This document shows, piece after piece, positions 1 through 7,545 of a DNA stretch of 13,890 nucleotides. The translations under genes and the position numbers were made by a program. Numbering within the stretch: the first letter of the stretch is position 1; each line of letters opens with the position of its first letter. Source of the DNA: Coprococcus sp. (GTDB taxonomy: Bacteria; Bacillota; Clostridia; Lachnospirales; Lachnospiraceae); NCBI GenBank assembly GCA_016297495.1, contig JAEDGN010000054.1:1-13890 (forward strand). Direction: 5' to 3'. The notes beneath the pieces are model-generated. The model did not search any database and was not told the origin of the DNA. It worked only from the letters and a program-made list of their open reading frames with translations.

Positions 1-450
1 GTGACATTGCTGGCAGGCCGTGCAGCAGAGGAGATTGTCTTCGACAGCGTGACAACGGGTGCTTCCAATGACATCGAACGTGCTACAAATCTGTCCCGCG
101 CCATGATCACCCAGTATGGTATGTCGGAGAAGTTCGGCCTGATCGGTCTGACAACGGTGGAGGACCAGTATCTGGGCGGACGTGCGGTGCTCAACTGTGG
201 TGAAGCAACTGCGGCTGAGATAGATCAGGAAGTAATGCGTGTGCTCAGAGAAGCCTATGAGAAAGCCCTGACACTGCTTCGAGGCAACAGAGAAGCTATG
301 GATAGAATCGCCGATTTCCTTATTGAGAAAGAGACGATCACAGGCAAAGAGTTCATGCAGATCCTTGGAGAGGTGAATGGGGATCCGGATCAGGAAGTGA
401 TATCAGCCGGGGAGGAAAGCTCAGAAGAACCGGTGAATTCAGAGATTTAA
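1..450 (+). CDS. ftsH: ATP-dependent zinc metalloprotease FtsH, C-terminal fragment (5' end outside window)
   Basis: This is the last 149 codons of FtsH, the membrane-anchored AAA+ protease that extracts and degrades membrane and regulatory proteins. The visible part is the C-terminal half of the M41 peptidase domain. It begins in the GGRAAEE-type helix (here AGRAAEE), followed by the TTGASNDIERAT motif, whose Asp24 of the fragment corresponds to the third zinc ligand of the family, and then the YGMSEKFG segment. The helical tail ends at about residue 125 and is followed by a short acidic tail rich in Glu and Ser, as is usual for FtsH. The transmembrane segments, AAA+ module and HEXXH motif must lie upstream of base 1. 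The GTG at base 1 is only the window edge and should not be read as a start codon. The stop is TAA at 448-450, and a terminator follows 21 nt later. Identification is secure; full length cannot be judged. Confidence 0.95.
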   Translation: MTLLAGRAAEEIVFDSVTTGASNDIERATNLSRAMITQYGMSEKFGLIGLTTVEDQYLGGRAVLNCGEATAAEIDQEVMRVLREAYEKALTLLRGNREAMDRIADFLIEKETITGKEFMQILGEVNGDPDQEVISAGEESSEEPVNSEI

Positions 451-471
451 GGAGACAGATAGAAAAAGCAG

Positions 472-522
472 GCTGCTGCAAAATAGACGACGGGAAGTCC
501 GATGATTTTGCAGCAGCTTTTT
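472..522 (+). terminator. Rho-independent terminator after ftsH
   Basis: A perfect 13-bp inverted repeat has arms at 472-484 (GCTGCTGCAAAAT) and 505-517 (ATTTTGCAGCAGC), separated by a 20-nt loop that could itself form a small CGGG/TCCG hairpin. The right arm is followed directly by five T residues (518-522). It ends the ftsH transcript and separates it from uvrC. No convincing promoter was found between this terminator and uvrC, although a TATAGT box lies at 522-527. Confidence 0.9.
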
Positions 523-574
523 ATAGTATATCAGTTGAAAAACAGAAGATTTTGGAGAAAGGGAAGTTAAGTGC

Positions 575-2434
575 ATGTTTGATATTGCGGAGGAATTAAA
601 AAAGCTTCCGGCAAAGCCCGGAGTCTATATCATGCATGATGAGCATGATGATATTATTTATGTGGGTAAAGCTGTTATCCTGAAAAACCGGGTTCGTCAA
701 TATTTTCAGAGCAGCAGGAATCTCACTCCGAAAATCCGCCAGATGGTCAGCCATGTATCCAGGTTTGAATATATTATCACAGATTCCGAACTGGAAGCGC
801 TGGTGCTGGAATGTAATCTGATTAAAGAACACAGGCCGAAATATAATACGATGCTGAAGGATGACAAAACCTATCCTTATATCAAGGTAACAATGGGAGA
901 GCCCTATCCCCGGATTATGATGGTGCGTTCCATGAAGAAGGATAAGGCTAAATATTTTGGTCCATATACCAGTTCTCAATCCGTTAGAGATATTATTGAA
1001 CTGGCAAGGAAGATTTATAAAATACGCAGCTGCAATAAGAGCCTTCCGAAGGAAACAGGCAGTGACAGGCCGTGTCTTTATTACCACATGGGACAATGCC
1101 AGGCACCATGTCAGGGATATATTTCGCAGGAAGCGTATCGGGACAATGTTCGTCAGATGCTTCATTTCCTCAGCGGCAATTTTGAACCGGTGACAGCCAT
1201 GCTGACGGAGAAGATGTATGCTGCATCAGAGTCTCTGGATTTTGAGAAGGCAGCCGCATGCCGTGATTTGCTTAATAGTGTTCGGCAGATTGATCAGAAA
1301 CAGAAAATTACCAGTGCAGAAATGGATGACAAGGATGTCATTGCTTTTGCCCGGGAGAAGGACGAGGCAGTAGTTCAGGTCTTTTTCATTCGAAACGGTA
1401 AGCTCATTGGAAGGGAACATTTCTATGTGTCCGGTGTTGAAAATGAATCGGAGGGAGAGGTGCTGACTGCTTTTGTCAAGCAATATTATGCCTCCTCACC
1501 TTTTGTGCCGTCCACACTGATGCTGCAGTATCCCCTGGAGGATAAAGATATCATTCTGGAATGGCTTTCGGCCAGAAAGGGACATAAGGTGCACATGGCT
1601 GTACCGGTGCGGGGGCAGAAAGAACGACTGGTGGAGCTGGCTGCACAGAATGCGCAGATGGTGTTGACGAAGGATAAAGAAAAAATCAAGCTTGAAGAGG
1701 CAAGGACAACGGGAGCTGTCAGAGAGCTGTCAGATATGCTGGGGCTTGCCGCAGGTATACGCAGGATGGAGGCCTTTGATATTTCCAATATCAGCGGTGT
1801 TGAGACAGTCGGTTCCATGATTGTCTATGAGAATGGCAGGCCGAAGCGCAATTCCTATAGAAAATTCCGGATAAAAACGGTTAAAGGGCAGGATGATTAC
1901 CGCTGTATGGAGGAGGTGCTGACCAGGCGTTTCCTTCATGGTATGGAAGAGGCCAGGATAGCCGGAGAGAATCCGGATGGACAGTTTATACCGGATTTTT
2001 CAGATTTTCCGGATATTATTATGATGGATGGCGGAAAGGGACAGGTGAATGTGGCTCTCCGTGTATTGGAACAGCTGCATCTGGATATTCCCGTATGTGG
2101 TATGGTCAAGGATGATCATCACCGTACACGCGGACTCTACTACCAGCAGCAGGAACTGCCCATTGATAAACATTCAGAAACATTTAAATTAATTACAAGA
2201 ATGCAGGATGAAGCCCACCGTTTTGCCATAGAATATCACAGACAGCTTCGCAGCAGGACTCAGGTGAAATCAGTACTTGATGATATCCCGGGTATCGGTC
2301 CTGCCAGGAGAAAGGCATTGATGAGATATTTTGGCAGTATTGAAAAAATCAGAGAAGCGGATGTGGAGGAACTGAAGAAAGCTGATAATATGAATGCACG
2401 GAGTGCGCAATCGGTATATGAGTATTTTCATTGA
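575..2434 (+). CDS. uvrC: Excinuclease ABC subunit C (UvrC)
   Basis: UvrC is the dual-incision nuclease of nucleotide excision repair; it acts on UvrB-DNA complexes, cutting 3' and then 5' of the lesion. The 619-residue product has the full family architecture and length. The GIY-YIG nuclease domain covers about residues 14-92, with GVY at 16-18, YVG at 29-31, Arg39 and the metal-binding Glu79 in LECNLIK. Four cysteines (153, 167, 175, 179) match the spacing of the iron-sulfur cluster reported for UvrC. A UVR motif that binds UvrB lies near residues 200-235. The RNase H-like 5' nuclease domain shows Asp402 (FDISN), Asp485 (MDGGKGQ) and a His around 555. A helix-hairpin-helix pair ends the protein (DDIPGIGPARRKAL). 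ATG 575 is the only reasonable start, because an in-frame stop lies at 536-538. The ribosome site is modest (GGGAAG, 561-566). The gene stands alone between the ftsH terminator and the hprK promoter, whose -35 box overlaps its stop codon. Confidence 0.97.
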   Translation: MFDIAEELKKLPAKPGVYIMHDEHDDIIYVGKAVILKNRVRQYFQSSRNLTPKIRQMVSHVSRFEYIITDSELEALVLECNLIKEHRPKYNTMLKDDKTYPYIKVTMGEPYPRIMMVRSMKKDKAKYFGPYTSSQSVRDIIELARKIYKIRSCNKSLPKETGSDRPCLYYHMGQCQAPCQGYISQEAYRDNVRQMLHFLSGNFEPVTAMLTEKMYAASESLDFEKAAACRDLLNSVRQIDQKQKITSAEMDDKDVIAFAREKDEAVVQVFFIRNGKLIGREHFYVSGVENESEGEVLTAFVKQYYASSPFVPSTLMLQYPLEDKDIILEWLSARKGHKVHMAVPVRGQKERLVELAAQNAQMVLTKDKEKIKLEEARTTGAVRELSDMLGLAAGIRRMEAFDISNISGVETVGSMIVYENGRPKRNSYRKFRIKTVKGQDDYRCMEEVLTRRFLHGMEEARIAGENPDGQFIPDFSDFPDIIMMDGGKGQVNVALRVLEQLHLDIPVCGMVKDDHHRTRGLYYQQQELPIDKHSETFKLITRMQDEAHRFAIEYHRQLRSRTQVKSVLDDIPGIGPARRKALMRYFGSIEKIREADVEELKKADNMNARSAQSVYEYFH

Positions 2435-2459
2435 TGAAAGAAAAAAGATATGATACAAT
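2431..2459 (+). promoter_or_regulatory. Promoter of the hprK operon (extended -10)
   Basis: The -35 box TTGATG (2431-2436) overlaps the uvrC stop codon. A 17-bp spacer leads to TACAAT (2454-2459), preceded by TGA so that the whole reads as an extended -10 (TGnTAtaAT type). The expected transcription start is near 2466, giving a leader of about 29 nt before the hprK ATG at 2495. Box quality, spacing and position at an operon boundary all agree. No start-site data are available, so this is a prediction. Confidence 0.65.
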
Positions 2460-2475
2460 GGGTAATAATTGTATC
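2452..2475. repeat. Interrupted palindrome over the hprK -10 box and start site (operator candidate)
   Basis: The arms GATACAAT (2452-2459) and ATTGTATC (2468-2475) are perfect inverted copies separated by 8 bases. The left arm coincides with the -10 box and the predicted transcription start falls inside the spacer. This is the position expected for a repressor operator. It is not followed by a T tract, so a terminator role is unlikely. The bound protein, if any, is unknown. Confidence 0.45.
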
Positions 2476-2494
2476 TTACAGAAGGAGATGTAGA

Positions 2495-3454
2495 ATGTAC
2501 AATACCAGTAAGGGAAACTACAGTGTGAAACTGAGCAAGGTGATTGAGAAGTTTAATCTGAAGAATCTGACGCCGGAAGTGGATATTAAGAAGATCGTTA
2601 TTCGTCAGACGGATGTGAATCGCCCAGCGCTTCAGTTCGCAGGTTATTTTGAATATTTTGATTACAGTCGTATACAGCTCATTGGCAAGGTAGAATATTC
2701 CTATTTGAAGATGCATGAAGACGACTATATACGTGAGATGACAACAAGAATATTTAAGGCGGGCGTTCCGTGTATTATTTTCTGCCGGGGATTGGAACCG
2801 AACCCGTTATTCATTGAACTGGGCAACCAATATGGTGTTCCTGTTTTATGGACAGAGGCGGGTACTTCTTCTTTTCTGTCTGAACTGAATCGTTATCTGA
2901 AGATAGAACTGGCACCCAGAATATCCATTCATGGTGTTCTGGTGGACGTGTTCGGTGAAGGAGTTCTGATTACCGGGGAGAGTGGTATCGGTAAGAGTGA
3001 GGCGGCTCTGGAGCTGGTCAAAAGGGGTCATCGGCTTGTGTCCGATGATGTGGTTGAGATCAAGAAAACCAATGATGATGAGCTGGTGGGAACAGCGCCG
3101 GATATTACCCGGTATTTTATTGAACTTCGCGGTATTGGTATCATTGATGTGAAGACATTGTACGGTGTGCAGAGCGTCAGAGAAAGCCAGGTCATCAGTC
3201 TGGTGATCAAGCTGGAGGAATGGGACCGTGAACGGGAATATGACCGTCTGGGACTGGAGGAACAGTATGAAGAGATACTGGGCAATAAAGTTGTCTGCCA
3301 TTCTATTCCAATCCGTCCGGGCAGAAATCTCGCAATCATTGTGGAAGCAGCGGCCATCAATCACAGGCAGAAACAGATGGGGTACAATGCGGCCCATGAA
3401 TTATATCGTCGTGTAACGGGCAATCTTCAGCGCAAAAAGGATGACGATGAATGA
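2495..3454 (+). CDS. hprK: HPr kinase/phosphorylase (HprK)
   Basis: HprK is the bifunctional enzyme that phosphorylates Ser46 of HPr-type proteins with ATP or pyrophosphate and removes it by phosphorolysis. It is the sensor of glycolytic state in Firmicutes and works through CcpA. With the start at ATG 2495 the product is 319 residues, normal for the family. An upstream in-frame ATG at 2450 overlaps the promoter and lacks a ribosome site, whereas AAGGAG at 2482-2487 sits 7 nt before ATG 2495. The N-terminal domain runs to about residue 130. The kinase domain has His146 (IHGVLVD), a Walker A loop G161-S168 (GESGIGKS), the Asp pair 184-185, and the HprK signature starting at Glu210 (ELRGIGIIDVKTLYG). 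The C-terminal RPGRNLAIIVEAA segment is also typical. It is the first gene of an operon whose last gene is an HPr-like protein with an intact Ser46 site, its likely substrate. Confidence 0.96.
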   Translation: MYNTSKGNYSVKLSKVIEKFNLKNLTPEVDIKKIVIRQTDVNRPALQFAGYFEYFDYSRIQLIGKVEYSYLKMHEDDYIREMTTRIFKAGVPCIIFCRGLEPNPLFIELGNQYGVPVLWTEAGTSSFLSELNRYLKIELAPRISIHGVLVDVFGEGVLITGESGIGKSEAALELVKRGHRLVSDDVVEIKKTNDDELVGTAPDITRYFIELRGIGIIDVKTLYGVQSVRESQVISLVIKLEEWDREREYDRLGLEEQYEEILGNKVVCHSIPIRPGRNLAIIVEAAAINHRQKQMGYNAAHELYRRVTGNLQRKKDDDE

Positions 3455-3499
3455 TGACAGATCATTAAGATGAAGCAGAGGAAAGGTGCGAAAAGAAAG

Positions 3500-4456
3500 A
3501 TGGATAAGTATTGTTTTGGTGTTGATTTAGGGGGAACAACGGTAAAGATGGGGTTATTTACTGTCACAGGCGATCTTCTGGATAAATGGGAGATCCCAAC
3601 GAGGACAGAGAATCACGGAGAGCATATTCTTGGAGATATCGCTGATTCTATTCAGGCAAAGATGTCGGAGAAGCAGCTGACGGAAGATAATGTGACAGGT
3701 GTGGGTATCGGTGTGCCGGGACCGGTCGTGAAAGAGAGTATTGTTCAGCAGTGTGTAAACCTGGGCTGGGGAACGGTGAATGTGGCAAAGACTTTGTCGG
3801 AGCTTACCCATCTGCCTGTCAAGGCGGCCAATGATGCCAATGTGGCTGCTCTGGGAGAACAATGGCAGGGCGGCGGCAAAGGCTATGACAGTCTGATCAT
3901 GATGACCCTGGGTACAGGTGTTGGCGGCGGTATTATCTCCGAGGGAGAAATCGTTTCCGGAGCAAATGGTGCAGCAGGAGAGATCGGACATATGGTTATT
4001 GTGGATCCTGCAGATATTACAGGTATATGTGGCTGCGGTCATATTGGGTGCCTGGAGCAGGCGGCATCTGCAACGGGTCTCGTTAATATGACCAGAAAAC
4101 TTCTGGCAGAGACGGATGAGAGCAGTTCCCTGAGAGGAATGGACCCGATGACAGCAAAAGATATCCTTGACGCGGCAAAGGCCGGTGATGATCTTGCTGT
4201 GCGCGCGGCTGATAAGATGATGATGTATCTTGGACATGCCGCTGCTTATCTGGCATGCGCAATGAATCCGGATATCTTTGTTATCGGCGGCGGTGTTTCA
4301 CGTGCCGGATCCTATCTGACGGAGGGTATTCAGAAGCATTACAGGGAAATCGTGTTCCATGCTTCCACAGAGACGCCGTTTGTTCTTGCAACGCTGGGCA
4401 ATGATGCCGGAATTATAGGAGCCGCAAAGCTGGTCTGTGATATAGTTGATGAGTGA
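3500..4456 (+). CDS. glk: ROK-family glucokinase
   Basis: This is a sugar kinase of the ROK family, most likely an ATP-dependent glucokinase making glucose-6-phosphate in the cytoplasm. With ATG 3500 the product is 318 residues and begins MDKYCFGVDLGGTTVK, which matches the usual N-terminus. ATG 3470 would add a basic 10-residue extension with no convincing ribosome site, though the site before 3500 (AAGGTG, about 11 nt away) is also not ideal. Visible motifs are the phosphate-1 loop DLGGTT (residues 9-14), VGIGVPGP, the catalytic Asp112 in ANDAN, LGTGVGGGII, EIGH, and the zinc-binding CGCGHIGCLE motif with Cys177, Cys179 and Cys184. The gene lies 45 nt after hprK and overlaps or abuts murB. 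Its place next to hprK suggests that glucose entry and carbon-state sensing are co-expressed. Substrate choice within ROK kinases (glucose versus an amino sugar or mannose) cannot be settled from sequence alone. Confidence 0.88.
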   Translation: MDKYCFGVDLGGTTVKMGLFTVTGDLLDKWEIPTRTENHGEHILGDIADSIQAKMSEKQLTEDNVTGVGIGVPGPVVKESIVQQCVNLGWGTVNVAKTLSELTHLPVKAANDANVAALGEQWQGGGKGYDSLIMMTLGTGVGGGIISEGEIVSGANGAAGEIGHMVIVDPADITGICGCGHIGCLEQAASATGLVNMTRKLLAETDESSSLRGMDPMTAKDILDAAKAGDDLAVRAADKMMMYLGHAAAYLACAMNPDIFVIGGGVSRAGSYLTEGIQKHYREIVFHASTETPFVLATLGNDAGIIGAAKLVCDIVDE

Positions 4457-4463
4457 GGGTTGT

Positions 4464-5381
4464 ATGGACTTTTATCATAATTTGTCAGAGGCGGTGGGCC
4501 ATGGGAATATTTTAAGGAATGAACTGATGGCTGATCATACGACATTCCGTATAGGAGGACCTGCCGATTATTTTGTTATTCCTGAGAATGGAGAGAGCCT
4601 GGGAAGGGGAATTGCCCTTTGCCGGAGTGCGGGCATTCCATATTTTATTACGGGCAATGGCAGTAATCTGCTGGTGGGGGACGGTGGATACAGAGGGGTC
4701 ATATTCAATATCTGCCGGACCATGGATGAAGTGATTTACGAGGAGGAGGGCAGCCGGCTTCTGGTGACAGCCGGTGCAGGCATGATGTTGGCAAAGCTGG
4801 CCAGGGAGGTATCAGAGAAGGGATATGTCGGATTTGAGTATGCGACAGGTATACCGGGAACTCTGGGCGGTGCAGTGACCATGAATGCGGGCGCTTATGG
4901 CGGTGAGATCAGTGATGCCATTTTATGGGCAGAAGTTATGGATGAAACCGGACGTATTCTCCGCCTTGATAAAGAAGAACTTAAGCTTTCCTATCGTCAC
5001 AGTGTGATGATGGAAGAAGACTACATTGTCCTGAAGGCTGCTTTCTGTTTCGACAGAGGTGACAGGAACAGTATTATGGAGAAAGTTGGGCAGTTGTCCA
5101 GAACCAGAAGAGAGAAGCAGCCTCTGGAATATCCAAGTGCGGGCAGTACCTTTAAGCGCCCTGAAGGATATTTTGCAGGAAAGCTGATACAGGACTGTGG
5201 TTTGAAGGGGTATCGTGTTGGAGATGCGATGGTCTCGGAAAAGCACAGTGGTTTTGTTGTGAATGCCGGACATGCTACAGCCAGTGATGTTGTGGCTCTG
5301 ATTCAGCATGTTCAGCAGACTGTAAAAGAACAGTTTCATGTAGTGATAGAACCGGAGATACGGATGCTGGGAGATTTTTGA
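4464..5381 (+). CDS. murB: UDP-N-acetylenolpyruvoylglucosamine reductase (MurB)
   Basis: MurB is the FAD- and NADPH-dependent cytoplasmic enzyme that reduces UDP-GlcNAc-enolpyruvate to UDP-MurNAc, the second committed step of peptidoglycan synthesis. The 305-residue product fits the short (type II) MurB form. The FAD domain shows TTFRIGGPADYF (from residue 26), GNGSNLLVGDGG and GIPGTLGGAVTMNAGAYGGE. The C-terminal domain shows the active-site Ser228 in AGSTFK and a Glu in EPEIRML (Glu298), at the expected catalytic positions. The start is ambiguous: ATG 4449 overlaps the end of the ROK gene but has no ribosome site, while ATG 4464 follows GAGGG at 4455-4459, so I prefer 4464. The ROK stop codon (4454-4456) overlaps that ribosome site, suggesting translational coupling. 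The murB stop likewise overlaps the ribosome site of rapZ. Confidence 0.95.
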   Translation: MDFYHNLSEAVGHGNILRNELMADHTTFRIGGPADYFVIPENGESLGRGIALCRSAGIPYFITGNGSNLLVGDGGYRGVIFNICRTMDEVIYEEEGSRLLVTAGAGMMLAKLAREVSEKGYVGFEYATGIPGTLGGAVTMNAGAYGGEISDAILWAEVMDETGRILRLDKEELKLSYRHSVMMEEDYIVLKAAFCFDRGDRNSIMEKVGQLSRTRREKQPLEYPSAGSTFKRPEGYFAGKLIQDCGLKGYRVGDAMVSEKHSGFVVNAGHATASDVVALIQHVQQTVKEQFHVVIEPEIRMLGDF

Positions 5382-5390
5382 GGTGTTTAA

Positions 5391-6275
5391 ATGCGTTTTG
5401 TAATTGTGACCGGAATGTCAGGGGCGGGAAAAAGTTCTGTCCTGAAGATGCTTGAAGATGCAGGCTATTTCTGTGTGGATAATCTTCCGGTGCCGCTGGT
5501 GCTGAAATTTGCTGAGATCAGCTGGCATGAGGAAAATAATATGTCAAAGGTAGCTCTGGGAATCGATATCAGAGGAAGGGATTATCTGAATATGCTGGAG
5601 GATGTGCTCCGTTCCATCAGAGAGGAAGGTTATTCTTACGAGATTCTGTTCATGGATTGCCGTGATGAGACACTGATCAAGCGGTATAAGGAGACGAGAA
5701 GAAGTCATCCGCTGGCCGGCAATGGCCGTATTGAATCGGCTATTGCTGAAGAGAGAGAAAAACTTCGCTTTTTAAAAGAACAATCCGATTATATTATTGA
5801 TTCGAGCACATTGTTGATCCGTGATTTGAAAAAAGAAATACAGCATATATTTGTAGAGGATAAACGTTATGGCAATTTTTACATTACCCTTTTATCCTTT
5901 GGTTTCAAATATGGCATTCCTTCAGATGCAGATCTTGTGTTTGATGTGAGGTTTCTGCCGAATCCATACTATGTGGAGGAACTGAAACATCAGACGGGCA
6001 ATGATGCACCGGTGTACAATTATGTGATGCAGTCTGAAGATGCCGGTATATTTCTGAAACAGTTGTATGACATGCTTGTTTTTCTGATTCCGCGATATAT
6101 TGCGGAGGGCAAGAATCAACTGGTGGTGGCCATTGGCTGTACCGGGGGCAAGCATCGTTCAGTGACAATTACCAATGCACTGTATGAACGGCTGGGGAGT
6201 CTTGAATATGGTGTAAAGGCTGAACACAGGGATATCGATCGTGATGTGCAGCGCAGGAACCAGCAGATGAGGTGA
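5391..6275 (+). CDS. rapZ: RNase adapter/nucleotide-binding protein RapZ (YvcJ family)
   Basis: This is a P-loop protein of the RapZ/YvcJ family. In Escherichia coli RapZ senses glucosamine-6-phosphate and steers decay of the small RNA GlmZ; in Bacillus subtilis the homologue YvcJ is a nucleotide-binding protein whose role is less clear and has been linked to competence. Here the 294-residue product has a Walker A loop G8-S15 (GMSGAGKS), the adjacent CVDNLP motif, the MDCRDETLIKRYKETRRSHPL segment in the kinase-like half, and the strongly conserved GCTGGKHRS motif (residues 249-257) in the C-terminal half that binds the sugar phosphate in the E. coli protein. The ribosome site GAGGTG (5380-5385) overlaps the murB stop codon. 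Its stop overlaps the ribosome site of whiA, 4 nt before the next start. In many Firmicutes yvcK lies between rapZ and whiA; here it does not. The family call is firm, the molecular function in this organism is not. Confidence 0.93.
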   Translation: MRFVIVTGMSGAGKSSVLKMLEDAGYFCVDNLPVPLVLKFAEISWHEENNMSKVALGIDIRGRDYLNMLEDVLRSIREEGYSYEILFMDCRDETLIKRYKETRRSHPLAGNGRIESAIAEEREKLRFLKEQSDYIIDSSTLLIRDLKKEIQHIFVEDKRYGNFYITLLSFGFKYGIPSDADLVFDVRFLPNPYYVEELKHQTGNDAPVYNYVMQSEDAGIFLKQLYDMLVFLIPRYIAEGKNQLVVAIGCTGGKHRSVTITNALYERLGSLEYGVKAEHRDIDRDVQRRNQQMR

Positions 6276-6279
6276 TGGT

Positions 6280-7236
6280 ATGTCTTTTTCCAGCAGGGTA
6301 AAAGAAGAACTTTCAAAAGAATGCAATGAACCAAGACATTGCTGTATTGCTGAGATTTCGGCTATCATCAGCATGTGCGGACGTGTTATTTTTGATGAAA
6401 ATGACTGCGTATCAATAAAAATCCATACAGAAAATGTAACCGTTGCAAGAAAGTACTTTACATTATTGAAAAAAACATATAATATAAATACGGATGTTGC
6501 AATTCGACGTAATTCTAACCTGAACAAAAGCAGGACATATGTTCTGTCCGTCAATAATGACGAGATAGCCAGAAAGATACTTATGGCGTGCAGGCTGATG
6601 AAGCCCTTTGGGGTGATTGAGGAGAATTTTTCTCTGACGGATGGCCTGGTTATACAAAGAGAGTGTTGTAAACGCGCTTTTATCAGAGGTGCGTTTTTGG
6701 CTGCCGGGTCTGTCAGTGATCCGGTGAAAACATATCATTTTGAAATTGTGTGTCTAAGTGAAGCGAAGGCAAAGCAATTACAGATGATTATGCATACATT
6801 CGACATCAACGCAAGGGTTATCAGGCGCAAGAAATATTACGTCGTTTATGTGAAGGATAGTTCACAGGTTGTGGATCTGCTGAACATTATGGGTGCATAT
6901 AATGCATTGATGGATATGGAGAATGTCCGGATTGTAAAGGATATGCGCAATCGGGTCAACCGCAAGGTGAATTGTGAAACCGCAAATATCAATAAGACTG
7001 TTTCAGCTGCAGTAAAGCAGATTGAAGATATTAGATTTATTCAGGCATCAGCGGCATTCGATGAAATGCCGGAAGCCCTTCAGGAGATTGCAGAATTGAG
7101 GGTGGAATATCCTGAAGCTACTTTAGCGGAGCTGGGACAGATGCTGGATACGCCGGTGGGAAAATCGGGTGTGAATCACCGGCTGAAAAAAATCAACCTT
7201 TTTGCTGAGGAATTGCGGGAACGATATCGACAATAG
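6280..7236 (+). CDS. whiA: DNA-binding protein WhiA (sporulation/division regulator family)
   Basis: WhiA is a Gram-positive protein combining a degenerate LAGLIDADG homing-endonuclease fold with a C-terminal helix-turn-helix. In Streptomyces it activates sporulation and division genes, while in Bacillus subtilis it affects division and chromosome segregation. The 318-residue product has the expected N-terminus (MSFSSRVKEELSKE), a conserved CCKRAFIRGAFLAAGSVSDP segment, the basic NRVNRKVNCETANINKT linker, and the C-terminal helix-turn-helix (about residues 270-308, EYPEATLAELGQML followed by VGKSGVNHRLKKI). The start ATG 6280 is supported by GAGGTGAT (6269-6276), an almost ideal ribosome site that overlaps the rapZ stop codon. 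This tight coupling indicates one transcript. Because it is a DNA-binding protein encoded just downstream of an unexplained operator-like palindrome (2452-2475), self-regulation is possible but unsupported by data. Confidence 0.95.
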   Translation: MSFSSRVKEELSKECNEPRHCCIAEISAIISMCGRVIFDENDCVSIKIHTENVTVARKYFTLLKKTYNINTDVAIRRNSNLNKSRTYVLSVNNDEIARKILMACRLMKPFGVIEENFSLTDGLVIQRECCKRAFIRGAFLAAGSVSDPVKTYHFEIVCLSEAKAKQLQMIMHTFDINARVIRRKKYYVVYVKDSSQVVDLLNIMGAYNALMDMENVRIVKDMRNRVNRKVNCETANINKTVSAAVKQIEDIRFIQASAAFDEMPEALQEIAELRVEYPEATLAELGQMLDTPVGKSGVNHRLKKINLFAEELRERYRQ

Positions 7237-7267
7237 GGGTATGTTATCGAAAGGTGAGGTATGGTTT

Positions 7268-7525
7268 ATGATTTCTAAAAACATTACAATTAATATTCCT
7301 ACAAACATGGAGGCTCGTCCGGTAGCTCTGTTAGTACAGGTAGCCAGTCAGTTTGAAAGCAGCATTTATGTTGAACTGCAGGATAAGAAGGTGAATGCTA
7401 AGAGTATTATGGGTATGATGAGCCTTAGCTTTAATGAAGGAGAAGAAGTTACCATTATTACAAAGGGCGTCGATGAAGAAGAGGCAATGGATAAAATTGA
7501 AGCATATCTGACGACATGCCAATAG
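7268..7525 (+). CDS. HPr-family protein lacking the catalytic histidine (Crh-like)
   Basis: This 85-residue protein has the HPr fold signature along its whole length, including the VNAKSIMGMMSL segment carrying Ser46, the residue phosphorylated by HprK. The phosphotransfer site is altered: where HPr has GLHARPA, this protein has NMEARPV, so position 15 is Glu instead of His (GAG codon at 7310-7312). It therefore cannot accept phosphate from enzyme I in the sugar phosphotransferase system. Bacillus subtilis Crh is the known parallel: Gln15, Ser46 kept, phosphorylated by HprK, and encoded in the rapZ-whiA gene cluster. The start ATG 7268 follows GGTGAGG (7253-7259) by 8 nt and gives the normal HPr N-terminus; upstream in-frame starts would add a tail without family similarity. 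It is the last gene of the operon headed by hprK, and a strong terminator follows. Databases probably label it HPr phosphocarrier, which would mislead. Regulatory function is inferred. Confidence 0.9.
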   Translation: MISKNITINIPTNMEARPVALLVQVASQFESSIYVELQDKKVNAKSIMGMMSLSFNEGEEVTIITKGVDEEEAMDKIEAYLTTCQ

Positions 7526-7545
7526 ATGGAATTAAAGATAAAGCG

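Noticed and set aside
535..563. TTGAAA at 535-540 as a -35 box for uvrC
   Set aside because: No acceptable -10 box occurs 16-18 bp downstream, so I did not call a uvrC promoter.
2450..2494. Upstream in-frame ATG that would lengthen HprK by 15 residues
   Set aside because: It lies within the predicted -10 region, has no ribosome site, and the added residues are not family-like; ATG 2495 has a good site at the right distance.
3554..4237. Open frame of 227 codons on the minus strand
   Set aside because: It lies wholly antisense to the ROK kinase, rich in His, Cys and Ile as typical of reversed coding frames, with no domain or ribosome site.
6664..6681. Partial match to a CcpA cre site (TGTAAACGCGC)
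   Set aside because: The second half does not fit the consensus and the site is deep inside whiA, so chance coding similarity is the simpler explanation.
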